The position numbers were made by a program, and so were the translations under genes. DNA of 64,000 nucleotides from Nocardia vaccinii NBRC 15922. Its GTDB lineage: Bacteria; Actinomycetota; Actinomycetes; Mycobacteriales; Mycobacteriaceae. Numbering within the stretch: position 1 is the first letter of the stretch; the number at the start of each line of letters is the position of its first letter. Positions 1-8,654 of this stretch are shown here, in pieces. Under the pieces are notes generated by a model, which had not been told where the DNA came from, made no database searches, and worked only from the letters and a program-made list of their open reading frames with translations. Location of the stretch: NCBI RefSeq assembly GCF_001613305.1, contig NZ_BDCC01000021.1:1-64000 (forward strand). Direction: 5' to 3'.

Positions 1-4
1 TGGT

Positions 5-247
5 GCTGGCGTTGCTGAGCCTTTCGCTTCGCGGGCGATTTCCAGCGGGACGGAGACGCTTCGCCGCTGTGCGCGTCGGCCTTCGCCTCGCTCCGCTTCG
101 GTCGGGTTTCGTGCTCGAAGGGGTGTCGTTGTGCGGCTGCGACTCGGGCTTCGGCCGTGGGCTTCGAGGGTCGTGCGAGGGCTGAACGACGAGCTCGCGC
201 CGAAAACCTCGGCGCTGGCGTTGCTGAGCCTTTCGCTTCGCGGGCGA
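5..247. repeat. 34-bp exact direct repeat in a non-coding stretch
   Basis: The 34 bases at 5-38 recur without mismatch at 214-247, and similarity continues imperfectly for about 20 more bases. The repeat core contains the phrase TTTCGCTTCGCGGGCGA. Apart from this pair and the hairpin at 402-444, I see no convincing gene in positions 1-547. Confidence 0.75.
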
Positions 248-401
248 CTCCCGGCGGTGCGGAGATGATTCGTCGCTGAGCGTGTCAGGAGGTGGTCGCG
301 CTGGGTGATTGTGGGTCCGGGGGCGAACCAGGTGTCGGTTGTCGGCGGTACGGGGTGTGCGGTAGCTGCGTTCGGTGGTGGCGGCGGGGCGAACAGCGAG
401 A

Positions 402-444
402 AGGGCCGCGAATCAGGGGGCTTTCGCTCCTGATTCGCGGCCCT
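402..444 (-). terminator. Hairpin downstream of the haemoglobin gene
   Basis: A perfect 16-bp inverted repeat (402-417 with 429-444) encloses an 11-nt loop. It lies about 100 nt past the stop codon of the minus-strand truncated haemoglobin gene, so it probably ends that transcript. There is no strong T-run, as is common for high-GC actinobacterial terminators. Confidence 0.6.
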
Positions 445-547
445 GGGATGTTTTCCCTTCTCGGGCACTCGGCTTGGTGCCTGCGGCCTCCGCTTCGCTC
501 CGATTCGTGAATGGCCGGGGGCTGTGCCGACCAGGTTGCCCGGAGAA

Positions 548-958
548 TCAGGCGGTGGCCGCGTCGGAGGCGATGTCGTCGGCCAGGGGAGCGACGGCGC
601 CGATGATCTGGGCGACGATGTCGTCCGGTACGCCCGCGGCCTTCAGGGAATCGGTCAGATGGCCCGCGACCAGGTTGAAGTGCTTCATCATGATGCCGCG
701 GCCCTGGTGCACCTGCTTCATCGGCGCACCCGTGTAGGGGTCGGGGCCGCCGAGGGCGGCGGCGAAGAACTCGACCTGACGGCCCTTGAGCCGGGACATG
801 TTCGTCCCGGTGAAGAAACCCTTCAGCTCGTCGTCGGCGAGCACTCGGACGTAGAAGTCCTCGACAACCGTCTCGAGCGCCTCGTGTCCGCCGATCTTCT
901 CGTAGATGGGCGGCTCCGGTGTGGTGGTCTTGGATTTGAAGAGTGAGGGAATTCGCAT
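548..958 (-). CDS. glbN: Group I truncated haemoglobin
   Basis: This 136-residue protein is a group I (GlbN-type) truncated haemoglobin, a small cytoplasmic haem protein that binds O2 and, in mycobacteria, is linked to nitric oxide dioxygenation. The start of the globin fold is visible as IYEKIGGHEALETVVEDFY (residues 18-36), followed by the FFTGTNMSRLKGRQVEFF segment with a Tyr/Phe-rich distal pocket. The proximal helix contains KQVHQGRGI, whose His is the likely haem ligand. It has a short N-terminal extension (MRIPSLFKSKTTT) typical of the mycobacterial pre-A region. It is a single gene, divergent from the RarD-like transporter, with a hairpin downstream. Confidence 0.9.
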   Translation of the reverse strand: MRIPSLFKSKTTTPEPPIYEKIGGHEALETVVEDFYVRVLADDELKGFFTGTNMSRLKGRQVEFFAAALGGPDPYTGAPMKQVHQGRGIMMKHFNLVAGHLTDSLKAAGVPDDIVAQIIGAVAPLADDIASDAATA

Positions 959-1134
959 GTTCCAAGGACATCAGCGAGCTGTTGCCGCTCGGTTAGTCCG
1001 CTGTCGCGGGCCGATTACCGTGCATGGCAGGCGAATTGCCGTGGGCTCACCAGTGCCGCCCCAAGGTTGTGAGGGCCCGATGCGACGGCCGATATCCGCT
1101 CGACACTATTACCGCACGGAAGTACCGTTCTGGC

Positions 1135-2127
1135 GTGCGTGTGCGACGGTCCGAGACAGCGGTGGATTCCGAATCCGATGGTTCCGGCGGCCGGCGGGCA
1201 CGGTGGGGGAGCGGCGGTGCCGTGTTCGGGGCCGCCGCCTACATGCTGTGGGGATCGTTCCCGGCGTTCTTCGGCCTGCTGGAGTTCACCAACCCGGTCG
1301 AGATCCTGGTCGAGCGAATCCTGTGGACGCTGGTGGTGGTGTTGATCGTCCTGTTGGTGGCGGGGCGGATCCGCGAACTGCTCGCGATCGATCGGCGGAC
1401 CTGGCAGCTCGCGGCGGTGGCCGCGCTGGCCATCGCGATCAACTGGGGTGTGTACGTGTACGGGGTGACCTCCGGGCACGTCGTCGAGTGCGCACTCGGC
1501 TACTTCATCAATCCGCTGGTGACCGTGCTGTTCGGGGTGGTGCTCTTTCGTGAGCGGCTGGTCTGGCCGCAGTGGATCGCCCTCGCGCTGGGCGTGCTGG
1601 CGGTGCTGGTACTGACCGTCGACTACGGCCGCCCGCCGGTGATCGCGCTCGTCCTGGCCTGCTCGTTCGCCACCTACGGCCTGGTCAAGAAGGTGATCCG
1701 GCTGGACCCGCTGCGCAGTGTCGCCGCGGAGGGACTGGTGTCCGCGCCGTTCGCGCTGGCGGGCGTGGTCGCGCTAGGCGTCACCGGACATGCGGCCTTC
1801 GGCCACGGCGTGGGGCATTCGGCCTTGCTCGTCGCGGCAGGTCCGGTCACCCTGATCCCGCTGCTGCTGTTCGCGCTCGCCGCCTCCCGGACGCCGCTGT
1901 CGACGATGGGAATCCTGCAATACCTCACTCCCGCACTGCAAATGGCCTGGGGCGTATTGGTCGGGCACGAGCCGATGCCCGCCTCGCGGTGGGCCGGATT
2001 CGGTCTGATCTGGCTGGCGCTGGTGGTCTTCACCGGCGACGCGCTGCGCAGACGTCGCGCGAACGGCAGTGCGGTGACGGTTGCCCCGGCCGCCGAGTCG
2101 TTGCGGCGGTCCGGTGATCGCGGCTAG
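1135..2127 (+). CDS. rarD: RarD-family EamA transporter
   Basis: An inner-membrane protein of about 330 residues with around ten hydrophobic helices, typical of the RarD branch of the drug/metabolite (EamA/DMT) superfamily. The diagnostic opening AAYMLWGSFPAFFGLLEF and the later TPLSTMGILQYLTPALQ segment are both present. The substrate is unknown; family members export or import small metabolites. The frame is open from an ATG at 1024, but the first 37 residues are Arg-rich and unlike the family. I therefore prefer GTG 1135 (or GTG 1141), which gives the usual length. It stands alone and is followed by a VOC gene on the same strand. Confidence 0.85.
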   Translation: MRVRRSETAVDSESDGSGGRRARWGSGGAVFGAAAYMLWGSFPAFFGLLEFTNPVEILVERILWTLVVVLIVLLVAGRIRELLAIDRRTWQLAAVAALAIAINWGVYVYGVTSGHVVECALGYFINPLVTVLFGVVLFRERLVWPQWIALALGVLAVLVLTVDYGRPPVIALVLACSFATYGLVKKVIRLDPLRSVAAEGLVSAPFALAGVVALGVTGHAAFGHGVGHSALLVAAGPVTLIPLLLFALAASRTPLSTMGILQYLTPALQMAWGVLVGHEPMPASRWAGFGLIWLALVVFTGDALRRRRANGSAVTVAPAAESLRRSGDRG

Positions 2128-2205
2128 GTTCGGTAATGACGATGCTCCCGTAGGCCGACTCGTACCGGTCCGGGGTCGGCGTCGTCACTCTGTAGGGGAG
2201 CGATC

Positions 2206-2604
2206 TTGTCCATACACTTCAACCACACCATCGTCGCCAGTCACGACCCCGCCGCGAGCGCCCGGTTCTGGGCCGACATGCTGGGGCTCGAGGTCGGTGC
2301 GCAGTATGGTCCGTTCATACCGGTCACGGTCGACAACGGGGTCACCTTCGACTTCGCCCAGGTTCCGTCCACGGTGACCGATATTCCGGTGGCGCACTAC
2401 GCATTCCTGGTGTCCGAGGAGGACTTCGACGCGGGGTTCGCCAAAATCCAGGAGCGAGGCCTGCGGTATTGGGCCGATCCGCACGGGCAGCACGAGGGTG
2501 AGATCAACCATAACGACGGCGGCCGGGGTGTGTACTTCTTCGACCCCAGCGGCCATGCACTCGAACTCCTGACCGTCCCGTACGGCGGCTGGTCCGAATC
2601 GTAG
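2206..2604 (+). CDS. VOC-family (glyoxalase/bleomycin-resistance fold) protein
   Basis: A 132-residue single-module vicinal oxygen chelate protein. It shows the family's opening FNHTIVASHDPAASARFWADMLGL and closing motif GRGVYFFDPSGHALELLT. The paired beta-alpha-beta-beta-beta units include a His near residue 5 and a Glu near 120, the positions used for metal binding in the family. The substrate cannot be deduced; such proteins range from glyoxalases to ring-cleavage dioxygenases and antibiotic-binding proteins. The start is TTG 2206, supported by an AGGGGAGC ribosome-binding site just upstream. The gene ends at a strong convergent hairpin. Confidence 0.88.
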   Translation: MSIHFNHTIVASHDPAASARFWADMLGLEVGAQYGPFIPVTVDNGVTFDFAQVPSTVTDIPVAHYAFLVSEEDFDAGFAKIQERGLRYWADPHGQHEGEINHNDGGRGVYFFDPSGHALELLTVPYGGWSES

Positions 2605-2638
2605 GTGAGAGTTACCGCCGCACACCGTGATTCGGTTG

Positions 2639-2683
2639 CGGTACGGGCCGCGCCACCCCTCATCCGTGGTGCGGCCCGTACCG
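2639..2683. terminator. Bidirectional hairpin between convergent genes
   Basis: A perfect 13-bp inverted repeat (2639-2651 with 2671-2683) has an additional 4-bp inner stem (2653-2656 with 2666-2669). It fills the gap between the VOC gene stop (2604) and the stop of the minus-strand ABC solute-binding protein (2686), so it can end transcripts from both sides. Confidence 0.8.
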
Positions 2684-2685
2684 GG

Positions 2686-3735
2686 TCACGGAGTGCCCGC
2701 GGGCACCCGCCGGGCGAAGTCATTGGTGTAGGTCTTCGCCAGATCGATGCGGTCGTGCACCGGCCGCACATTGGCCGAGTACCTGCCGAGAATCTTCAGC
2801 ACATTCTGTGCGCCTTCGGATTTCATCAGGCCGTCGCCGTTGAACATGCCGATCGAATCGCGGATGGACCGGACGTACAGATCCTTGCCGCCCGCGGCGT
2901 ACTGCGGGGGCATCCTGGCCGCGATCTGTTCCGGGGTGTGCGCCTTGATCCAGCGCAGGGCCTCGACGAAGGCGTTGACCAGCTTCTGCACGATCTCCGG
3001 ATGTGCCCGCACGGTGTCGCAGCGCATATACAGCGACGAGGCCGGATACAGCCCGCCCAACGCCGCCCGGGTACCGGCCTCGGTGCGCATGTCCAGCATG
3101 ACCCGGGCGGTTCCGGCCTGCACCATCTGCGCGACCGTCGGATCGGTGGTCATGCCCGCATCGATGCCGCCGTGGTTCATTCCGGCGATGAACGTCTGTC
3201 CCGCACCGACTTTCACGCGGTCGTACTGTGACGTTCCGAGCCCGGCCTGTCCGGCCAGGGCCTGGGTGATGAAGTCGGTGGACGAGCCCAGTGACGTGAT
3301 GCCCAGCTTCTTACCCGCGAAATCCCTGGGCGAGTTGATCTTTTCGCTCTGCGCCTTCGCGACGAGTTCGACCTCACCCGGAACGTCGGAGAGTTGTGCC
3401 ACCGTGCGCAGGCACTGATCCTTGGACTGCAGGTCGATGGTGTGGTCGTAGAAGCCGACCACCGCTTGCACGTCCCCGGTCAGCAGCGTCGTCTCCGCGG
3501 TGGCGCCGGACTGCTGGTCGAGCAGTCGCACGTCGATGTCGTTGTCCGCGAAGTAGTTCAGCCGCTGAGCCAGCATCGCGGGCAGGTAGATCACCTTGTC
3601 GATGCCGCCGATCATGATGGTGATCTGCGGCCGCCCGTTCTTCGTGGGGATGACCCGCGAATCACGGCATCCGGTCACCAGCAGCAGCGAGCAGACGGCG
3701 AGCATCGCCACGGCGATGTGCTTGCGATATCTCAT
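2686..3735 (-). CDS. NitT/TauT-type ABC transporter solute-binding lipoprotein
   Basis: A 349-residue periplasmic-type binding protein of the SsuA/TauA/ThiY-like (NMT1) family. The N-terminus is a lipoprotein signal, with a hydrophobic stretch ending in the lipobox VTGC, so the mature protein should be anchored through Cys23. The body has the family features ITIMIGGIDKVIYLPAMLAQRLNYF near residue 40 and the TSLGSSTDFITQ ligand-site region. It is the last gene of a three-gene operon; the permease stop is only 3 nt upstream. Related systems take up sulfonates, nitrate, taurine or pyrimidine precursors, and the actual ligand is not decidable here. Confidence 0.9.
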   Translation of the reverse strand: MRYRKHIAVAMLAVCSLLLVTGCRDSRVIPTKNGRPQITIMIGGIDKVIYLPAMLAQRLNYFADNDIDVRLLDQQSGATAETTLLTGDVQAVVGFYDHTIDLQSKDQCLRTVAQLSDVPGEVELVAKAQSEKINSPRDFAGKKLGITSLGSSTDFITQALAGQAGLGTSQYDRVKVGAGQTFIAGMNHGGIDAGMTTDPTVAQMVQAGTARVMLDMRTEAGTRAALGGLYPASSLYMRCDTVRAHPEIVQKLVNAFVEALRWIKAHTPEQIAARMPPQYAAGGKDLYVRSIRDSIGMFNGDGLMKSEGAQNVLKILGRYSANVRPVHDRIDLAKTYTNDFARRVPAGTP

Positions 3736-3738
3736 CTC

Positions 3739-4623
3739 TCACACCTCGCGCGCCGACTGCGCCTGCGACGGACGCCATTTCAGCAATCTGCCTTCGGCGA
3801 ATCCGATCGCCCATTCCGCCACCAGTGCCACCACGGTGATGATGATCATGCCCGCATAGATGCCCGCGGCGTCGAAGGTGTTCTGCGCGTTGGAGATCAG
3901 CAGGCCGAGGCCTTTGCTCGCGCCCGCGTACTCACCGACCACCGCGCCGATCAGCGCGAAGCCGAAGGCGGTGTGCAGACTGGACAGAATCCAGGTGGTC
4001 GCGCTGGGCAGCACGATCCGATAGAGCACCTGCCGGCGGCTCGCGCCGAGAATGCGGGCGTTGTCGATGACGTTTCCGTCCACCTCGCGCGCGCCGGTGA
4101 AGGCGTTGAAGAACACCGCGAAGAAGGTCAGCACGACGACCGTGGCCACCTTCGACTCCAGCCCCAGCCCGAACCAGATGATGAACAGCGAGGCCAGCAC
4201 GATGCGCGGAACGGCGTTGAGCGCCTTGATGAACGGCGAGGTGACCTCGGCCCAGTAGCGGCTGCGGCCCAGCAGCACACCCAGCACCACACCGGCGACC
4301 GCGCCGATCACGAACCCGACCACGGCCTCCTGGACGGTGGTCAGGATCTGCAGCCAGATCGACCCGAACTGCGTTCCGCTGCTGAACCATTCGACCAGCC
4401 GGCCCCAGATCAGCGACGGTTTGGAGTAGAAGAACGGATCGATCCACAGCGTCGCGGTCAGCTGCCACGCTCCCAGCCACAGCACGATGATCGCGACCCG
4501 CAGTCCCCACGTGCGCAGCCGGGACACCAGCGCGCGGCGGCGGGCGGCGGCGAGGATCTGCTCCTCGGACTCGGCCTCGAATTCCTCTGCTGGCAAGCCG
4601 GTTTCGGTGATATCAAGCGACAC
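3739..4623 (-). CDS. ABC transporter permease (NitT/TauT type)
   Basis: A 294-residue integral membrane protein of the SsuC/TauC permease family with about six membrane segments. The cytoplasmic EAA loop, which contacts the ATPase, is seen around NARILGASRRQVLYRIVLPSA (residues 190-211). A charged, Glu-rich N-terminal region of about 40 residues precedes the first helix (VAIIVLWLGAWQL). The GTG start lies inside the end of the ATPase gene (11-bp overlap), which implies translational coupling. It forms the channel of the importer with the genes on either side. Confidence 0.9.
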   Translation of the reverse strand: MSLDITETGLPAEEFEAESEEQILAAARRRALVSRLRTWGLRVAIIVLWLGAWQLTATLWIDPFFYSKPSLIWGRLVEWFSSGTQFGSIWLQILTTVQEAVVGFVIGAVAGVVLGVLLGRSRYWAEVTSPFIKALNAVPRIVLASLFIIWFGLGLESKVATVVVLTFFAVFFNAFTGAREVDGNVIDNARILGASRRQVLYRIVLPSATTWILSSLHTAFGFALIGAVVGEYAGASKGLGLLISNAQNTFDAAGIYAGMIIITVVALVAEWAIGFAEGRLLKWRPSQAQSAREV

Positions 4624-5419
4624 GGTCGGCTCCCTTCGCGCGGGCGGCCTCGACCTGATCGCGCAGCGTGCCCCAGATCTCGGTGTACAGGGTTCGGAAG
4701 GCGTCGGTCAGGCGGACCTCCTCGACATTGCGCGGGCGCTCGAGGTCGACCCGGTAATCACCACACACCGTCGCGGGGCTCGCGGTCATCACCACCACCC
4801 GATCGGCCAGTGCGATGGCCTCCTCCAGATCGTGGGTCACGAATACCACGGCGGCACCGGTTCCGGACCACACGCGCAGCAGTTCGTCCTGCATGAGTTG
4901 GCGGGTCTGCACGTCCAGGGCGCTGAACGGCTCGTCCATGAGGATGATCTCGGGATCGTTCACCAGGGTCTGGGCCAGCGCGACGCGTTTGCGCATCCCG
5001 CCGGAAAGCTGATGCGGATAGTACTTCTCGAATCCGGCCAGCCCGACCGTGCGGACCCATTGCGAAGCTCGTTCGCGCGCCTGCGATTTCGACGCGCCCC
5101 GCAGCCGCGGTCCGAACGCGACGTTGTCCAGCACCGTGCGCCACGGCAGCACCGCGTCCTGCTGGAACATGTACCCGATACCCTCGGGAATTCCGTCGAC
5201 GTCCTTGCCGCGCACCAGGGTTCGCCCCGCCGAGGTGCGCTCGAGGCCGGACACCAGCGACAGCGTGGTCGACTTCCCGCAGCCGGTCGGTCCGACCACG
5301 GCGACGAACTCGCCCGGGTCCACGGTGAAGCGCAGATTTCGCACCGCCGTGTGGATACCACCGCCGGTTCCGGGAAAGCGCTTGGTTGCGCCCCGGAACT
5401 CGATGACAGGGTTGGTCAT
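4613..5419 (-). CDS. ABC transporter ATP-binding protein (NitT/TauT type)
   Basis: A 268-residue ATPase of the SsuB/TauB family that powers the importer. Visible motifs are Walker A GPTGCGKST (about residue 42), the Q-loop in MFQQDAVLPW, the signature LSGGMRKR, and Walker B IILMDEP followed by FSALD and the H-loop VTHDLEEA. It is the first gene of the operon. Its upstream region carries TTGTGC repeats that recur in front of the divergent two-component system, so the latter may control it. Confidence 0.92.
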   Translation of the reverse strand: MTNPVIEFRGATKRFPGTGGGIHTAVRNLRFTVDPGEFVAVVGPTGCGKSTTLSLVSGLERTSAGRTLVRGKDVDGIPEGIGYMFQQDAVLPWRTVLDNVAFGPRLRGASKSQARERASQWVRTVGLAGFEKYYPHQLSGGMRKRVALAQTLVNDPEIILMDEPFSALDVQTRQLMQDELLRVWSGTGAAVVFVTHDLEEAIALADRVVVMTASPATVCGDYRVDLERPRNVEEVRLTDAFRTLYTEIWGTLRDQVEAARAKGADRVA

Positions 5420-5498
5420 GGCCTACTCCTGAAACACTCTCGCCGCACCTCACGTGCGACCGCACGACCATAAGTGCTCTCGGTCACACCTCACCCGT

Positions 5499-5551
5499 TT
5501 GTGCGCACAAGCCGCGCAACCTGCAATTCCCGCATTGTGCTCGTTGTGCTC
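5499..5551. promoter_or_regulatory. Candidate response-regulator sites upstream of the ABC operon
   Basis: A perfect 12-bp palindrome TTGTGCGCACAA lies at 5499-5510. Two copies of TTGTGCTC follow at 5535-5542 and 5544-5551, in the same orientation and 9 bp apart. The same sequence elements recur before the sensor kinase gene. Assignment to the neighbouring response regulator is inference. Confidence 0.45.
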
Positions 5552-6073
5552 AGGGCTGCCGGTTCTACTCCGCCGTGTCTCACGATGAGGTCCGCGCTTA
5601 TTCGCGGACGCCCGCGCCCCCTATCGGACTTCCGGCCGACGATCGATCAGGCGGATCGCGATGAGAGTCGGGACGGGAACAACTTCTGAGCGCGCCCGGC
5701 GAGGCTCAGCGAACCGCGTCCGACCCTTCGGCATCTGGCGCGGGATGTCCGCTTCGATGAACTCCGCACCCCCGGGGTCGGCGAGTTCGCCGTACGTGCC
5801 GTGCCGGGACCCTTCGCATGGCCGACGGCCGCGAACTTCTCGGTTCGAGAGCAGGCGTCGTAGTGGGGCCTGCTGCAACGTGGATGGGGCCGGGTGGCGG
5901 GCGGCTCGGGCCCGAACGCGGGTGGCGTCCGGCGGTGCGGCCGGAAGTTCGCTTATCTCGGTGCCGACGGAGATCGGCTCGTGCGGCCGGGGTGGGACCT
6001 GTGGGAAAGTTCGGGCGGCCGACGGGGCGGCTTGTTATCCGCGGGCGAACTGTAGGCCCGCCGGCTGCGGATC

Positions 6074-6093
6074 TTGTGCTCGTTTTGCGCACA
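6074..6093. promoter_or_regulatory. Candidate response-regulator site upstream of the sensor kinase
   Basis: TTGTGCTC at 6074-6081 is followed by TGCGCACA ending at 6093, only about 5 nt before the proposed kinase start. The elements match those at 5499-5551 upstream of the divergent ABC operon. This would fit autoregulation of the two-component system. Confidence 0.4.
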
Positions 6094-6098
6094 GTGGT

Positions 6099-7952
6099 AT
6101 GACATGGGCGATGTTCGTGTTCGGCCGCGGTGTGCGGTTGCGGACGCAGATCGTGTTACTGCAAGTGGTGCTCGTCGCGCTGACGCTCGGTATCGCGTTC
6201 GGCGTGTTCGCGTATGTGAGTGATCAGCGGTTGTCCGGAGAGTACGGGCAGCGGGCGCTGGCGATCGCGCGTACCGTGGCGGCGGACTCGGTGGTCCGGG
6301 ACGAAGTGAGCAGTTACTCTGCGGCTACCGTGCCGAACGGCCCGGAGACGGACGGCGAGCTGGCCGGGGGCCGGCTCGAGCGGATCGCGGAACAGACCCG
6401 GACTCGAACCGGCGCGTTGTACGTGGTCGTCACCGACGACAAGGGGATCCGGTTGGCGCACCCCACCCGTGACCGGCTGGGTGAGATGGTGAGTACCGAC
6501 CCGACGGCGGCATTGCACGGCGTCGAGGTGGTGATCCAGGAACGCGGCACGCTCGGTGAGTCGGTGCGTGCGAAAGTGCCTGTGCTGCAACCCGATGGGA
6601 ACAAGGTCGTGGGGGAGGTGAGTGTCGGCATCTCCACCGCGGCCGTGCACGATCAGTTGCTGCGGGATCTGCGGCGCGCGGGCCTGCTCGCCGGTGTCGC
6701 GTTGTTCGCGGGCGTTATCGGGTCGGTGCTGCTGGCTCGGCGCTGGCACGAGCTGACCTTGGGTCTGCAACCGCCGGAACTCGCTGACTTGGTGCGCGAG
6801 CAGGCGGCGGTGCTGCACGGTATCGGCGAAGGTGTGGTCGCGGTCGATACCGGTTGGCGCACAACCGTTGTCAACGACGAGGCGCGACGGCTGCTCGGTA
6901 TCGACGGTGCGCCCGGGGTGAGTGTGGACGAGATCGGGTTGACGCCACGGATCGTCGAGGTGTTCCGGGCGGCCCAGGCCCTTCCGGTGCCCGCGGCGGC
7001 CGGGGACCGGCTGCTCGTCGTCACCGCCCGCACCGTCAGCCGCGAGGGGCGGGCGCTGGGTGCGGTGCTGAGTGTGCGCGACCGCACCGATGTCGAATCG
7101 CTGACCAGGCAGCTCGATGCCGTGCGGTCGATGAGTACGGTGTTGCGGGCTCAGCGTCACGAATTCGCCAATCGCCTGCATCTGCTCAGCGGTCTGCTGC
7201 ACGGTGGTCGTCCGGAGGAGGCGGCGCAGTACCTCGAGGAGCTGCTGGGCTCCGGACCGCTCGGCGCCGCGCTCCCGGGGATGGACGCCCTGCGCGACCC
7301 CTACCTGCAAGCGTTCCTGGCCGCCAAGGCCGCCCACGCTCGCGAGAGCGGTGTCGAACTGCGACTGGGCCCCAATACCTGGGTCGATGCGAATCTCGCT
7401 GTGCCAGTGGATGTCACGACGATTCTGGGCAATCTGCTCGATAACGCCATCGAGGCGGCCCGGGTGGGCGATGGAGTCGCGGTCGAATCCGCCGCAATGC
7501 GACCCACCGCGTCGCGGGCCGCGGTGGGCGTTCATCTCACCGAGACGTCCCCGGCCGAGCAGGTGAGTATCCCCGGGCCGGCAGCTGTGGACCGGACGAT
7601 GCCGGACAGCGCCGGAACGGATCGCGCGGCCGGTTCGCCGCCCGCCGCGCCGCTGCAGGTGGAGGTCGAGCTCGTCCAGGAGGGGGCGACGCTGCACATC
7701 ACCGTCGCCGACAGCGGGACCGGCGTTCCCGCGGAGATGGTGGATTCGATTTTCACCGAGGGTGTTTCGACTCGACCGGACAACGGGGCGCCCGGCGGGC
7801 GCGGCGTGGGGTTGGCGTTGTCGCGGCAGGTGGCGCGGGCGCTGGGCGGGGATATGGTGCTGGCGAGTCCGGTCGGCGGCGACGGCGCCCTGCCCGGCGC
7901 GGAATTCATCGCCCGATTGCCCGGGGTATTGGAGGAGACAGGCGGGCTATGA
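6099..7952 (+). CDS. CitA/DcuS-type sensor histidine kinase
   Basis: A sensor kinase of about 617 residues. A first membrane helix (LRTQIVLLQVVLVALTLGIA) precedes an extracytoplasmic PAS-like domain with the family motif YVVVTDDKGIRLAHP. A second helix lies near residues 190-210, followed by a cytoplasmic PAS domain. The H-box RAQRHEFANRLHLLSG is near residue 353, the N-box NLLDNAIEA near 445 and the G-box VADSGTGVP near 537. Between the N- and G-boxes lies an unusual low-complexity insert of about 60 residues rich in Ala, Pro and Ser. This kinase class usually senses di- or tricarboxylates. Start ATG 6099 (or 6111) is chosen because the membrane helix follows at once. It overlaps the response regulator gene by 4 bp. 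Confidence 0.9.
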   Translation: MTWAMFVFGRGVRLRTQIVLLQVVLVALTLGIAFGVFAYVSDQRLSGEYGQRALAIARTVAADSVVRDEVSSYSAATVPNGPETDGELAGGRLERIAEQTRTRTGALYVVVTDDKGIRLAHPTRDRLGEMVSTDPTAALHGVEVVIQERGTLGESVRAKVPVLQPDGNKVVGEVSVGISTAAVHDQLLRDLRRAGLLAGVALFAGVIGSVLLARRWHELTLGLQPPELADLVREQAAVLHGIGEGVVAVDTGWRTTVVNDEARRLLGIDGAPGVSVDEIGLTPRIVEVFRAAQALPVPAAAGDRLLVVTARTVSREGRALGAVLSVRDRTDVESLTRQLDAVRSMSTVLRAQRHEFANRLHLLSGLLHGGRPEEAAQYLEELLGSGPLGAALPGMDALRDPYLQAFLAAKAAHARESGVELRLGPNTWVDANLAVPVDVTTILGNLLDNAIEAARVGDGVAVESAAMRPTASRAAVGVHLTETSPAEQVSIPGPAAVDRTMPDSAGTDRAAGSPPAAPLQVEVELVQEGATLHITVADSGTGVPAEMVDSIFTEGVSTRPDNGAPGGRGVGLALSRQVARALGGDMVLASPVGGDGALPGAEFIARLPGVLEETGGL

Positions 7953-8644
7953 GTACGGAATTTCGGGTCCTGGTCGTCGACGACGATTTCCGGGTGGCCA
8001 ATCTGCATGCCGGAATCGTCTCGGCGCTACCGGGTTTCACGGTCGGCGCCACCGTGCACAGTCTGGCGGCGGCGCGGTCGGCGATCGCGGCCTCGCAGTA
8101 CGATCTGACGCTGATCGACGTGTATCTGCCCGACGGTTCCGGTATCGATCTGGTGCGTGAGATCTCTTGTGACGCAATGATGCTCACCGCCGCCGCCGAA
8201 TCCGGCACGGTCCGCGCGGCGCTGTCCGCGGGCGTGCTGGCCTATCTGGTGAAACCCTTCGACCATGCGGCTCTGGCTGCGCGCCTGGCCGGATACGCGC
8301 GATACCGCAAGCTGCTGTCCGTGCCCGTGGTCACGCCCCGGGACATCGATATGGCCCTCGAGGCGCTGCGTCCCACCGGTCCGCCCGGCACCTCCTCTTC
8401 CGGAGCTTCGGCCGTTTCCCCCTCTCCGACAAAGGATCTGGTGCTGCGAGCAGTACGTGACGCACCGGAACCCCTGTCCGCGGCGGAGGTCTCGGCCGCG
8501 ACCGGCGTCTCCCGCGCCACCGCCCAACGCTATCTGGCCACACTCGTGGGCGTCGGCGCACTGCGCATGCAGCTGCGATACGGCAGCACCGGCCGCCCGG
8601 AACAGGAGTACGTCGCGGTCGGCGGTTCCGGCGCGGGGAGATGA
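7949..8644 (+). CDS. CitB/DcuR-type response regulator
   Basis: A 231-residue response regulator. The receiver domain starts VLVVDDDFRVANLHAGIV, with the acidic pair Asp11/Asp12 and the phospho-acceptor Asp in LTLIDVYLPDG near residue 55. The conserved Lys lies in YLVKPFDHAAL. The C-terminal part (SAAEVSAATGVSRATAQRYLATL) is the helix-turn-helix typical of the citrate/malate response regulators. Its ATG overlaps the kinase stop (ATGA), so the pair is translationally coupled. It probably controls the divergent ABC importer, but that link is inferred from position and shared motifs. Confidence 0.92.
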   Translation: MSTEFRVLVVDDDFRVANLHAGIVSALPGFTVGATVHSLAAARSAIAASQYDLTLIDVYLPDGSGIDLVREISCDAMMLTAAAESGTVRAALSAGVLAYLVKPFDHAALAARLAGYARYRKLLSVPVVTPRDIDMALEALRPTGPPGTSSSGASAVSPSPTKDLVLRAVRDAPEPLSAAEVSAATGVSRATAQRYLATLVGVGALRMQLRYGSTGRPEQEYVAVGGSGAGR

Positions 8645-8654
8645 CGGTGTGCGG

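Larger units (their letters stand above)
5420..6098. other. Long divergent intergenic region
   Basis: About 680 bp separate the ABC operon from the sensor kinase. The stretch holds repeated TTGTGC motifs near both ends (5499-5551 and 6074-6093). An open frame continues upstream of the kinase start, but its predicted residues are Arg/Gly-rich and unlike a protein domain, so I treat it as non-coding. A minus-strand open frame at 5621-5878 is not recognisable either. Confidence 0.5.

Noticed and set aside
3..185. Open frame at the left edge
   Set aside because: Arg/Leu/Gly-rich product driven by GC content, overlaps the 34-bp repeat, and shows no domain or ribosome site.
1024..1134. Longer N-terminus of the RarD-like transporter from ATG 1024
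   Set aside because: The extra 37 residues are unlike the family and lack a ribosome site; GTG 1135 gives the normal length.
5661..6098. Upstream extension of the sensor kinase
   Set aside because: 146 residues of Arg/Gly/Pro-rich sequence that run through putative regulatory motifs; the membrane helix begins right after ATG 6099.
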